64,000 nucleotides of DNA from the NCBI GenBank assembly GCA_037200975.1, contig JBBCGI010000001.1, forward strand, positions 2,728,001-2,792,000, written 5' to 3'. Made by a program: the position numbers and the translations under genes. The notes beneath the pieces were generated by a model. That model was not told where the DNA came from and ran no database searches. It was given only the letters and a program-made list of their open reading frames with translations. Position 1 is the first letter of the stretch. Each line of letters begins with the position of its first letter. This document shows positions 37,299 to 44,566 of the stretch, piece after piece. Origin of the DNA: Pseudomonadota bacterium. GTDB lineage: Bacteria; Pseudomonadota; Gammaproteobacteria; Steroidobacterales; Steroidobacteraceae.

Positions 37299-37988
37299 TC
37301 AGGCGCGCCGCTCGAAACTCAGGTCCCACACGCCATGGCCGAGCCGCGCGCCGCGCTTCTCGAAACGCGTGGGCGCGCGTTCTTCGGGGCGCGGCATCCA
37401 GTCGCCGGTGGGGGAAAGATTCGTGAACAGCGCCGTTGCCGCGCCCAGCACCTCGAGCATCTGCAGCGCGTATTCCTCCCAGTCGGTAGCTAGTTTGAAG
37501 ACGGCGCCGGGGCGCATCCGCGAAGCAATGAGTTCGACGAATGGTTGCTGGATCAGCCGCCGCTTGTGATGGCGCTTCTTGTGCCAGGGGTCGGGGAACA
37601 GCAACAACACCTCGTCGAGCGAGGCGGGCTCGATCTGCTCGCGCAGCACCTCGACCGCGTCATGCGAGATCACCCGGACGTTGCTGAGGCTGTGCGTCTC
37701 CACCTGGAGCAGCAGGTGACCGACGCCGGGCCGATGCACCTCGATGCCGAGATAGTCGCGCCCGGGGTGTGCGGCGGCCAACGCCGCGAGGTGTTCGCCA
37801 TTGCCGAAGCCGATCTCGAGCGTGCGCGGCGCGCGGCGTCCGAACAGGCCGTCGAGCGGCAACGGCTGCGACGAGAAATCGACGCCGTGCCGCGGCCAGA
37901 GCTGCTCGAGCGCGCGCGTCTGCGCGACCGTCATGCGGCCGGTGCGCATCACGAAGCTGCGGATCGGACGGTTGCGAATCTCGTTCAT
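37299..37988 (-). CDS. trmB: tRNA (guanine-N7-)-methyltransferase
   Basis: A 229-residue enzyme with TrmB motifs: IGFGNGEHL (SAM binding), YLGIEVHRPGVG, LFPDPWHKKRHHKRR and the FKLATDWEEYA block. It makes m7G46 in tRNA variable loops. ATG 37988 (MNEIRNRPIRSFVMR) is typical of the family. Its start overlaps the upstream nucleosidase-like gene's stop by one base, so the two form a unit. Confidence 0.95.
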   Translation of the reverse strand: MNEIRNRPIRSFVMRTGRMTVAQTRALEQLWPRHGVDFSSQPLPLDGLFGRRAPRTLEIGFGNGEHLAALAAAHPGRDYLGIEVHRPGVGHLLLQVETHSLSNVRVISHDAVEVLREQIEPASLDEVLLLFPDPWHKKRHHKRRLIQQPFVELIASRMRPGAVFKLATDWEEYALQMLEVLGAATALFTNLSPTGDWMPRPEERAPTRFEKRGARLGHGVWDLSFERRA

Positions 37989-38575
37989 CAGGTTGTGCGC
38001 AAGGACTCATAAGCGGTGACGAAGGCGTGCGCCGCATTATCCAGGGCTGCCTCCCAGTGCGCGGCGGAATCCGCGTCGGCGCCGTCGGTGACGTATTTCA
38101 CGCAGCCGAAGCTTGCGTTTTCGGCGAGACACACGCGCGCCAGCGCGAACGCCTCCATGTCGACTACATCGCCGCTGATTTCGTGCCGATGGGTGGCGAA
38201 CGAGTCTGCGGTGGAACACAGCACGGGCCGCAGCTGGGTGAACACCGGCGGGAACTCGATGATCGCGGGCGTGGCGTCGAATGGCGTGGTGCCGGGTGCG
38301 AACCCAAGCCCGCTCACGTCCATGTCGCGCTGGGCAAAGCGGGTGGCCGCGACCGGGGTATGGGCGGGAATGCTGCGGCTGCCGGCGGTGCCCATGTTCA
38401 CCACCAGCGGCAGGCCATTGCCCGCGCAGCGGATTTCCGCGAGCCTGCGCGCGAGCGTCAGCGCGGCATTCACCTTGCCGACGCCGGTATAAAGCACGTC
38501 TGCTCCGGCGCGCTCCAGCAGGCCGCGCGACTCCTGCGGCAGCGCCATGACGATCAATATTCGCGGTAGGGACAT
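37988..38575 (-). CDS. Phosphorylase-superfamily nucleosidase (MTA/SAH nucleosidase-like)
   Basis: A 195-residue protein with a PNP/UDP phosphorylase fold: ILIVMALPQESRGLL, LYTGVGKVNAALT, VVNMGTAGS, the VVDMEAFALARVC motif with purine-site Glu, and YVTDGAD supplying the catalytic Asp. It is shorter than E. coli MtnN (232) and lacks part of the N-terminal region, so substrate could be another nucleoside. It overlaps trmB by one base. The upstream 50 bases hold the tRNA-Gly promoter on the other strand. Confidence 0.78.
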   Translation of the reverse strand: MSLPRILIVMALPQESRGLLERAGADVLYTGVGKVNAALTLARRLAEIRCAGNGLPLVVNMGTAGSRSIPAHTPVAATRFAQRDMDVSGLGFAPGTTPFDATPAIIEFPPVFTQLRPVLCSTADSFATHRHEISGDVVDMEAFALARVCLAENASFGCVKYVTDGADADSAAHWEAALDNAAHAFVTAYESLRTT

Positions 38576-38583
38576 GCGTTTTG

Positions 38584-38613
38584 TTGAGAAGGTGTTTGCG
38601 GCTCGGCTATTCT
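38584..38613 (+). promoter_or_regulatory. Probable tRNA-Gly promoter
   Basis: TTGAGA, 18 bases, TATTCT, followed by the tRNA 12 bases later. It is a weak match to sigma-70, but position and the C-rich discriminator fit a stable-RNA promoter. Confidence 0.5.
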
Positions 38614-38624
38614 CGCTTCCCCGC

Positions 38625-38698
38625 GCGGGTGTAGTTCAATGGTAGAACTGTAGCTTCCCAAGCTACTAACGTGGGTTCGATTCCCATCACCCGCTCCA
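38625..38698 (+). tRNA. tRNA-Gly (anticodon CCC)
   Basis: A 74-base cloverleaf: acceptor GCGGGTG/CACCCGC, D-arm with AGTTCAATGGTAGA, anticodon stem GTAGC/GCTAC with loop TTCCCAA, so anticodon CCC reading GGG, T-arm GTGGG-TTCGATT-CCCAT, and an encoded CCA end. The start of a run of decayed foreign genes lies only ten bases beyond its 3' end, a typical site for island integration, although no duplicated 3' end is visible. Confidence 0.97.
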
Positions 38699-38707
38699 AT
38701 TTTTCCG

Positions 38708-39168
38708 TCAACGAGATCGCATCGGTCGGGCTTTGTCCTCGAGAAAGTACGCGACTTCGATCGTGGCCCAGGTGTCCTGTCCGCAATACGCGAGCAAACC
38801 CGCCCTTCTTTCTTGATCGAAAATGAGCCGCGCATCGCCGGATGATAGAAATGCGATTTGACGAGCGGATGCAGATCGAACAAGCGCGCGATGTACGAAT
38901 CCATCGTGCGCTCGAACTCAGGATGACGCTGTCCAAATTCCTTGAGGCGGCCTTTCTCGTAAGTTGCGTAGTACACAAATATGGGCCCATTGTCGTCGGC
39001 GCGAATGACTTCGCACATACGTTTGATGCATTCGAGCGAGGGATCCTTGCCGGTCAAATCGAGGAAGTTGTGATGTTCGAATACGCCCTGCCTGTGTTCG
39101 ATGTGGCACGACCACTGAAACGGAATTTGTTCGTACGGTCTGACTCCTGACCAACGCGGCACGGGCAT
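38708..39168 (-). pseudogene. Remnant of a DUF2779 nuclease-like protein with internal deletion and frameshift
   Basis: The first 120 codons (39168 down to about 38809) read as a DUF2779 segment: PRWSGVRPYEQIPFQWSCH, NFLDLTGKDPS, IFVYYATYEKGRL, FYHPAMRGSFSIKK. The rest of the domain is missing, but 25 codons later, in a different frame, AYCGQDTWATIEVAYFLE appears, the C-terminal DxxA helix of the same exonuclease-like fold, ending at TGA 38708-38710. The N-terminal domain is absent. So the gene is truncated at the front, deleted in the middle and frameshifted. DUF2779 genes are often found in defence and mobile regions. Confidence 0.75.
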
Positions 39169-39363
39169 TTACCGCAGACTGATTCATGGCTCCCTTTAAA
39201 GCGCCTTTGTCGCGAGGGAGCGGTGGATCGAATATAGAAGAGTGGATTTTGGCAGTCAGTTAACGGGATTACAGCGATTCACACGGTGTTTGATTTGCAC
39301 TCCTGAAGTCCAATCGATTGATATTGCTTGAAAATAGTGAACAGACTCCTGCGCCCGTTCTCG

Positions 39364-39442
39364 ATTCTTGAAATGAGAACATTGACGTGCGCGGGGGCCT
39401 CCATATACCTTCCCTTTCCTTCCCTATTCTCAATTCAAGAAT
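39364..39442 (+). promoter_or_regulatory. Promoter flanked by two inverted copies of a 16-base operator
   Basis: Site 1 (39364-39379, ATTCTTGAAATGAGAA) and site 2 (39427-39442, TTCTCAATTCAAGAAT) are inverted copies matching at 15 of 16 bases. Between them is a promoter: TTGACG 39382-39387, 16-base spacer, TATACC 39404-39409. The winged-HTH gene starts six bases after site 2. The layout is typical of autorepression by the downstream DNA-binding protein. Confidence 0.65.
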
Positions 39443-39447
39443 CAAGA

Positions 39448-39984
39448 ATGGCCAAGCTCAGCAGCAGCCAAATCGCACTGAAGCCGCAGGATTTACTCGT
39501 CCTGTTCGCCTTGCTCACTCACGGCGATGGCAGTGTCACCTACCCGGATCTTTCGGCCCAGACAGGCCTGGCCCCTTCAGCCGTTCACGCGTCTATCAAA
39601 CGGGCGGTAGCGGCGGGTCTTGCCTCGATCCGCGACCGCAAGGTCGCGCTTCTCAAACCCCAGCTTCGGGAGTTCGTTCTGCATGGCGCGCGTTATGCCT
39701 TTCCGGCAGTTCACGGACGCTTGGCCCGTGGGGTAGCTACTGCGTACGCAGCGCCGCCGTTGAACGCAGAGATTGCACCATCTTCCGACCCGGTCCCGGT
39801 CTGGCCTCACAAGAATGGCGACACTCGTGGAGTGACGCTGGCGCCGCTTTATCCATCCGTGCCCGATGCGTCCCAACGCGATCCGAAGCTCTACGAACTA
39901 CTTGCGTTGTTCGACGGATTGCGAGCCGGCCAGGCTCGAGAGCGCGCGCTGGCACAGAAAATACTGGAAGAGCGGCTGCGGTGA
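39448..39984 (+). CDS. Winged helix-turn-helix protein paired with a nucleotidyltransferase gene
   Basis: A 178-residue protein. Residues about 12-75 form a MarR/IclR-like winged HTH (LLVLFALLTHGDGSVTYPDL, TGLAPSAVHASIKRAVAAGL), then a low-complexity middle and a helical C-terminus (DPKLYELLALFDGLRAG). It probably acts as regulator or antitoxin of the coupled nucleotidyltransferase: its TGA overlaps the next GTG (GTGA). Family name not recognised; the pairing recalls AbiEi/AbiEii-type systems. Codon use is less GC3-biased than the flanking genes. ATG 39448 is chosen because an upstream extension would run through the operator sites. Confidence 0.7.
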   Translation: MAKLSSSQIALKPQDLLVLFALLTHGDGSVTYPDLSAQTGLAPSAVHASIKRAVAAGLASIRDRKVALLKPQLREFVLHGARYAFPAVHGRLARGVATAYAAPPLNAEIAPSSDPVPVWPHKNGDTRGVTLAPLYPSVPDASQRDPKLYELLALFDGLRAGQARERALAQKILEERLR

Positions 39985-40681
39985 CACTGCAGGATCCGAA
40001 CGTCGAGCAGCTGGAACTGGTTGCCGACGCCCTGGGCTCACTGCGCGAGCAGTTAGTGTTCGTGGGTGGGTGTGCCGCCGGTCTGCTGATCACGGACAGA
40101 GCAGCGCCGCCGGTACGTGCGACGCTGGACGTGGATTTGCTGGTTCGTGCGACCACACGCGTCGACTATCAACACGTGGAGAGGCAGTTCGAATCGTTGG
40201 GATTCAAACACGACATCAGTCAGGACGCACCGATCTGCCGCTGGGTGCACGGCACCATAAAAGTGGACTTGATGCCTACCGATCCATCCGTACTGGGCTT
40301 CAGCATCCGTGGTATTCCGTCGCAACCGATACGGCATTGGCAGTCAAGTTGCCGAGTGGCCGGCAAATTCGCCTGATCAGTGGACCGGCATTTCTCGCCA
40401 CCAAGTTCGAAGCGTTTCGCAATCGCGGCAAGGGTGACCTGCTCGCAAGCCACGATCTGGAAGACATCCTGAATGTCGTCTCAGGCCGCACCGAGCTGAT
40501 CGAAGAGGTCGTGACAGCGCCGGCGGAATTGCGGAGATACCTTGAAGAACAGTGCCGCAAACTGCTGGCCATGCTGGATTTCGATCATTACCTGCCCGGG
40601 ATCATTCAGGACGACACCAACGAAGGGAAGTCGCGTCTGGTCGCCGCGCGTTTGCGTGCAATTTCTGGCGCGGACGTATGA
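39981..40681 (+). pseudogene. AbiEii-like nucleotidyltransferase broken by a single-base loss
   Basis: GTG 39981 overlaps the wHTH stop. The first frame encodes a nucleotidyltransferase head: VFVGGCAAG (GG at 29-30) and TLDVDLL (Asp50, Asp52), then KVDLMPTDPSVLGFS. At about 40310-40316 the homologous sequence jumps to another frame (WYSVATDTALAVKLPSGRQI, LASHDLEDILNVV) and continues to TGA 40679-40681. The whole span is 701 bases, one short of 234 codons, so loss of one base (probably a T before TGGTAT) explains it. As it stands the first frame stops at 40376. A sequencing error is possible. Confidence 0.72.
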
Positions 40682-40746
40682 ACGAGGCCGCAACCCGCAC
40701 CGGACACATCTACCCTGAGCCAAAAGCCGCTAGGAGACCTTTCTGA
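40678..40746 (+). pseudogene. 22-codon stub resembling the N-terminus of a type I restriction R subunit
   Basis: ATG 40678 overlaps the nucleotidyltransferase stop (ATGA). The peptide MNEAATRTGHIYPEPKAARR is close to the conserved start of HsdR-like helicase-nucleases (M.EA.TR...IDP.LKAAGW), then stops at TGA 40744-40746 where that family would continue for hundreds of residues. It looks like the 5' scar of a deleted hsdR gene that once followed the wHTH/nucleotidyltransferase pair. Confidence 0.45.
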
Positions 40747-40833
40747 GATTGACGAACAGTAAATCGCCTCCACAGTGACGAGCCAACATAGCCGTCAGCC
40801 ACGACTCCAGATTTAATCGCACCGAGATCCCCC

Positions 40834-41808
40834 ATGGTTGCACTGTCGATCCTCGACCTGGTTCGCGTCACCCAGGAAACCGATGCGCGGGGCGCGCTCG
40901 ACAACGCGCGTGATCTCGCCCGGCATGCGGAGGCGTTGGGCTATCGCCGCATCTGGGTCGCCGAGCATCACAACTTTCCCGGTATCGCGAGCGCGGCGAC
41001 GTCGCTCGTCATCGCGCATATAGCGGCCGGAACGAAGAGCATCCGCGTCGGCGCGGGCGGCATCATGCTGCCGAATCACGCGCCGCTGGTCATCGCGGAA
41101 CAATTCGGCACACTCGCGCGCCTGTTCCCGGAACGCATCGACCTGGGGCTCGGCCGCGCGCCGGGAACGGATCAGCTCACGGTGCAGGCATTGCGCACTT
41201 CGCCGGCTGCGGCAGAGGCTTTTCCACAGGACGTGCTCGAGTTGCAGGCGTACTTCGAGCCGGTCGAACCGGGCCAGCAGATCCAGGCGGTGCCGGCGGC
41301 GGGCACGCGTGTGCCGTTGTGGATCCTGGGTTCGAGCACGTTCGGCGCGATGCTCGCCGCGCAGCTCGGGCTGCCATATTCATTCGCGTCGCATTTCGCG
41401 CCCCAGCAGCTGATGTCCGCGTTGCAGATCTATCGCAGCCGCTTCCGGCCTTCGAGGCAACTCGACAGACCCTACGTCATGGTCGGCGTGAGCATCATCG
41501 CCGCCGAGACCGATGCGCAAGCGCGCCGGCTGTTCACCACGCAGCAGATGTCGTTCGCGGACATGTTTCGCGGCGCGCGCGGCTTGAGCCAGCCGCCGAT
41601 CGATGACATCGAGAGTTACTGGTCTCCGATGGAGAAGGCGCAGGCGATGCAGATGCTCGCGCGCTCGATCGTCGGGTCTCAAAGCACCGTGCGTGCGGGG
41701 ATCGACGCGCTCGTGGCCGAGACCGCCGCCGACGAGTTGATCATCGTCTCCGATGTCTATGAACACGCGGCAAGGCTGCGTTCCTTCGAGTTGATCGCCA
41801 AGGCGTAG
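40834..41808 (+). CDS. LLM-class flavin-dependent oxidoreductase (MsnO8 family-like)
   Basis: A 324-residue luciferase-like TIM-barrel protein: [56 protein letters not shown] and [14 protein letters not shown] match the bacterial luciferase-like subfamily that uses reduced FMN. The substrate is unknown; many members are annotated monooxygenases without evidence. It follows the decayed island and returns to the GC-rich codon use of the chromosome. ATG 40834 is the natural start. Confidence 0.88.
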   Translation: MVALSILDLVRVTQETDARGALDNARDLARHAEALGYRRIWVAEHHNFPGIASAATSLVIAHIAAGTKSIRVGAGGIMLPNHAPLVIAEQFGTLARLFPERIDLGLGRAPGTDQLTVQALRTSPAAAEAFPQDVLELQAYFEPVEPGQQIQAVPAAGTRVPLWILGSSTFGAMLAAQLGLPYSFASHFAPQQLMSALQIYRSRFRPSRQLDRPYVMVGVSIIAAETDAQARRLFTTQQMSFADMFRGARGLSQPPIDDIESYWSPMEKAQAMQMLARSIVGSQSTVRAGIDALVAETAADELIIVSDVYEHAARLRSFELIAKA

Positions 41809-41886
41809 GCGAGGCGGTATCCGTGGCCGAACGCGTGCGGATTCATTAGCATGCTTGCCCGCAAATCGAATCGAGAGGGGACCTCA

Positions 41887-42732
41887 ATGAAGTTCAAAAC
41901 CCTGTTCGCAGCCGTAGCGCTGGGAGCTCTCGCCACCAGCGCCAGTTTCGCGGCCGCTGACAAGAAGAGCGTGGTTGCCATCGAGCAGGCCGTCGCCGGC
42001 AGCTGGCGCAGCGCCGATGCCAAGGAGCGCGATGCGTTTCGCCATCCGGTCGATGCGCTCGAGTTCTGGGGCCTGAAGCCCGGCGCCACCATTCTCGAAA
42101 TCCAGCCGGGCGGTGGCTGGTGGACCGAAATTCTCGCGCCGTTTGCGCGCGCCAACAAAGGCGAGTTCTATGCGACAGCCGCCGACCTCGGCGATCCTAA
42201 GCTGTCGGAGAACGCCAAGAAGGGCCGCGCCGATTTCGCGGCCAAATATTCCGACGTCGCGGTCTACGGCAAGGTGAACCTGGTCAACTGGGGCGGCAAT
42301 GCAGCGCCGCTGCCGGCTAACAAGTTCGATTTCGTCGTGCTGACGCGCGGCTTCCATGGCTGGCAGCGTGGTGGCTCGGTCGACAAGAACCTCGCCAACG
42401 TGTTCCAGGCAACCAAACCGGGCGGCGTGCTCGCGATCGAGCAGCATCGTGCCAAGGCGGACCAGGATCCTTCCGTGTTCAACGGCTACGTGCCGGAGAA
42501 GACGGTGATCGACGCGGTGGAGAAGGCGGGCTTCAAGCTCGACGGCAAGTCGGAGATCAATGCGAACGCCAAGGACACGAAGGATCATCCGTTTGGCGTC
42601 TGGACGCTGCCGCCGACGCGCCAGTCGTCGGAAGACGGCAAGCCGGTCGATCCTGCGTTCGATCGCGCCAAGTACGACGCCATCGGCGAATCCGATCGCA
42701 TGACGTTGCGCTTCGTGAAGCCGAAGAAGTAA
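41887..42732 (+). CDS. Exported methyltransferase-like protein
   Basis: A 281-residue protein with a signal peptide (about 1-23, ending ASFAA) before a methyltransferase-like fold: ILEIQPGGGWWTEILAPF takes the place of motif I, followed by FDFVVLTRGFHGW and TKPGGVLAIEQHR. Such periplasmic predicted methyltransferases recur in Proteobacteria; SAM is not expected in the periplasm, so activity is uncertain. ATG 41887 (MKFKTLFAAV) has GAGGGGA upstream. It lies three bases before the DUF502 gene. Confidence 0.8.
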   Translation: MKFKTLFAAVALGALATSASFAAADKKSVVAIEQAVAGSWRSADAKERDAFRHPVDALEFWGLKPGATILEIQPGGGWWTEILAPFARANKGEFYATAADLGDPKLSENAKKGRADFAAKYSDVAVYGKVNLVNWGGNAAPLPANKFDFVVLTRGFHGWQRGGSVDKNLANVFQATKPGGVLAIEQHRAKADQDPSVFNGYVPEKTVIDAVEKAGFKLDGKSEINANAKDTKDHPFGVWTLPPTRQSSEDGKPVDPAFDRAKYDAIGESDRMTLRFVKPKK

Positions 42733-42735
42733 TCG

Positions 42736-43311
42736 ATGAAGCAGATCGGCAGCATTCTTCTCAAGGGGCTGGTGACCATCCTGCCCATCGGACTCACCGT
42801 GTACTTCGTGTACTGGCTGGGCATCACCACCGAGAGTCTGCTGTCGAAGCCGATCAAGTTCGTGGTCGGGGACAATTACTGGCCGGGCATGGGTCTGGTC
42901 ACCGGCTTCGTCATCCTGTTCCTCGTCGGGCTCGCGGTGAACGCCTTCGTCGTGCGCCGCGTGCTGGGCTTGGGCGAAGACCTGCTGCTGCGCGTGCCGG
43001 TGGTCAAGACGGTGTATAGCGCGATCCGTGACATGACGCGGCTGGTGAACACCGACAAGAAGAAAGGTGATCTCGACCGCGTGGTTACGCTCGATTACGG
43101 CCCGGGCAAGCTGATCGGCTTCGTGACCCAGGAACACGCCAACACGCTGGGTATCGGCGGCGGCGATGATCTCGTCGCGGTCTATCTACCGATGAGCTAC
43201 CAGATCGGCGGGTACACGCTGTACGTGTCGCGCAGCAAGGTTCACGAGACGGATCTGTCAGTCGAGCAGGCGATGCGCATCGTGCTCACCGGCGGCGTAC
43301 GCGGCAAGTAA
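42736..43311 (+). CDS. DUF502 family membrane protein
   Basis: A 191-residue protein with two N-terminal spans (about 8-28 and 55-75) and the DUF502 pattern: ILPIGLTVYFVYW, GLGEDLLLRVPVVKTVYSAIRD and VAVYLPMSYQIGGYTLYVSR. The family is widespread and of unknown function, with a soluble C-terminal beta domain. It starts three bases after the exported methyltransferase-like gene, so it is cotranscribed. The TAA stop lies inside the left arm of a palindrome. Confidence 0.85.
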   Translation: MKQIGSILLKGLVTILPIGLTVYFVYWLGITTESLLSKPIKFVVGDNYWPGMGLVTGFVILFLVGLAVNAFVVRRVLGLGEDLLLRVPVVKTVYSAIRDMTRLVNTDKKKGDLDRVVTLDYGPGKLIGFVTQEHANTLGIGGGDDLVAVYLPMSYQIGGYTLYVSRSKVHETDLSVEQAMRIVLTGGVRGK

Positions 43312-43364
43312 AAGGGGACATGCCTATTTATCGGCCGCCGATAAATAGGCATGTCCCCTTTTAC
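43308..43364. repeat. REP/RAYT-type palindrome, family A copy 2 (AAAAGGGGACATGCCT arms)
   Basis: Arms 43308-43335 and 43337-43364 are perfect 28-base inverted copies with a single unpaired base. Compared with copies at 5153 and 52129 the sequence after GGGGACA differs (TGCC for GATC), and the other arm carries the matching change. It contains the DUF502 stop codon and touches the glycosyltransferase stop, between convergent genes. Confidence 0.9.
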
Positions 43365-44272
43365 TACCAGCGCTGCACTCCGGGTTGTTGGGCGACGAGG
43401 CCGTGTGCGGTGCGCCGCACGCGCCGGCGCGCGTTGTCGCGGCGGATCTGCTTGTTGGCGTCCATGATTTCGCGCGCGCGGTACGGGCGCGGATGTTCGA
43501 GGTGCAGGCAGATCAGCGAATAACGCGCCTGGATGCCGCGCATGCCGCAGCGTTCGAGGCGCTCGCCGAACTCACGGTCGAGGCCGCCGTAACCCAGCCG
43601 CTCGTCGAACCCATTCACCGCGAGCACTTCTTCGCGCCACGTCGATGAATTGTGGCCGTTCCAGGTGGGGCGGGTGGTCGTGATGCCGTTCATCAGGTTG
43701 TGCCACGGCCGCACCGAAAACAGCAGCTTGCGCAGGTTGACCGGCGACTCGCCAAGTTCGGCCAGCCAGCGCGACTCGAACACGCTGCCGGCGAGCACGT
43801 GGCGCGAGTCGATGGCGTCGGTCGCCGTCTTGCCGAGGCGGACGCAGCCGCCAGAAACAAAATAACCTGGCCGCGCGAGCGCCAGATGCCCCGCTACGAA
43901 TTCGGGATGCGGAATGCAATCTCCATCCGTGAAGATCAGGTACTCGGCGCTGGTCTCCGCGATGGCGCGATTGAGGATGCGGCATTTACGAAAACCGATG
44001 TCCTCGTGCCACACGTGCCGGATGTCGAGCTGCCATTCTCGACGCGCCTCTTCGATGCACTCGCGAGTTTCGCTGCCGGAGCCGTCGTCGGCGATCACTA
44101 CTTCGAACTTGCGATGGCTCTGCCGCGCGTATCCCGCGAGAACCCGGCGCAGATCCTGGGGCCGGTTGTAGGTTGTAAACACCACGCCGACGGTCGGTAC
44201 GGCGCGGCTCGCGGTCTGCAAGGTTGAGGCGATCATGGCGACGATTTCGCCAGCGCAACTTTGCAATTCCAT
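43364..44272 (-). CDS. Family 2 glycosyltransferase
   Basis: A 302-residue soluble GT-A enzyme: VGVVFTTYNRPQDLRRVL, VIADDGSGSETRE, the metal-binding DGD in LIFTDGDCIPHPEF and a C-terminal galactosyltransferase-like segment (TWREEVLAVNGFDERLGYGGLDREFGERL) typical of GT2 with a GT7-like C-terminal domain. Acceptor and donor unknown; cell-surface glycans are likely. The start is uncertain: ATG 44272 or ATG 44236 (MIASTLQTA), neither with a good SD. It is convergent with DUF502. Confidence 0.85.
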   Translation of the reverse strand: MELQSCAGEIVAMIASTLQTASRAVPTVGVVFTTYNRPQDLRRVLAGYARQSHRKFEVVIADDGSGSETRECIEEARREWQLDIRHVWHEDIGFRKCRILNRAIAETSAEYLIFTDGDCIPHPEFVAGHLALARPGYFVSGGCVRLGKTATDAIDSRHVLAGSVFESRWLAELGESPVNLRKLLFSVRPWHNLMNGITTTRPTWNGHNSSTWREEVLAVNGFDERLGYGGLDREFGERLERCGMRGIQARYSLICLHLEHPRPYRAREIMDANKQIRRDNARRRVRRTAHGLVAQQPGVQRW

Positions 44273-44299
44273 AACAGGACTGTGTAAAAACGGCTAAAT

Positions 44300-44566
44300 C
44301 TACCCGCCCGCCTTTTTCACGTCGGTGTAACCGAGCTTCTTGAGCTCTTCCACCAGCCGGTCGCGATGATCGCCCTGGATTTCGATGACGCCGTTCTTGA
44401 CGGTTCCGCCGGTGCCGCACTTCTTCTTGAGCATGCTGCAGATCTCTTCGAGCTGCGGACCGGGCAGCGGAATTCCGTTGATCGCACTCACGCCCTTGCC
44501 GCCGCGATGCGCAGTTTCCTTCCAGATACGAATGGCGGGTGGTTTGTTGGGCTGGCCGGGTTTCAC
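44300..44566 (-). CDS. yciH: Translation initiation factor Sui1/YciH
   Basis: An 88-residue eIF1/SUI1-domain protein: RRGGKGVS-like segment (HRGGKGVSAINGIPLP), LKKKCGTGGTVKNGVIEIQGDHR and LKKLGYTDVKKAGG match bacterial YciH. It can influence start-codon selection in vitro. The start is GTG 44564-44566, overlapping the uup TGA (GTGA), so it is coupled to uup. It has the shorter N-terminus seen in many Proteobacteria. Confidence 0.92.
   Translation of the reverse strand: MKPGQPNKPPAIRIWKETAHRGGKGVSAINGIPLPGPQLEEICSMLKKKCGTGGTVKNGVIEIQGDHRDRLVEELKKLGYTDVKKAGG

Noticed and set aside
38554-39168. Intact 205-residue gene on the minus strand running through the tRNA
   Set aside because: The tail of this ORF is the reverse complement of tRNA-Gly; the frame change inside the DUF2779 domain shows decay.
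38699-40833. Duplicated tRNA-Gly 3' end marking an integration site
   Set aside because: I searched the island's right side by eye and saw no repeat of the T-arm/acceptor sequence.
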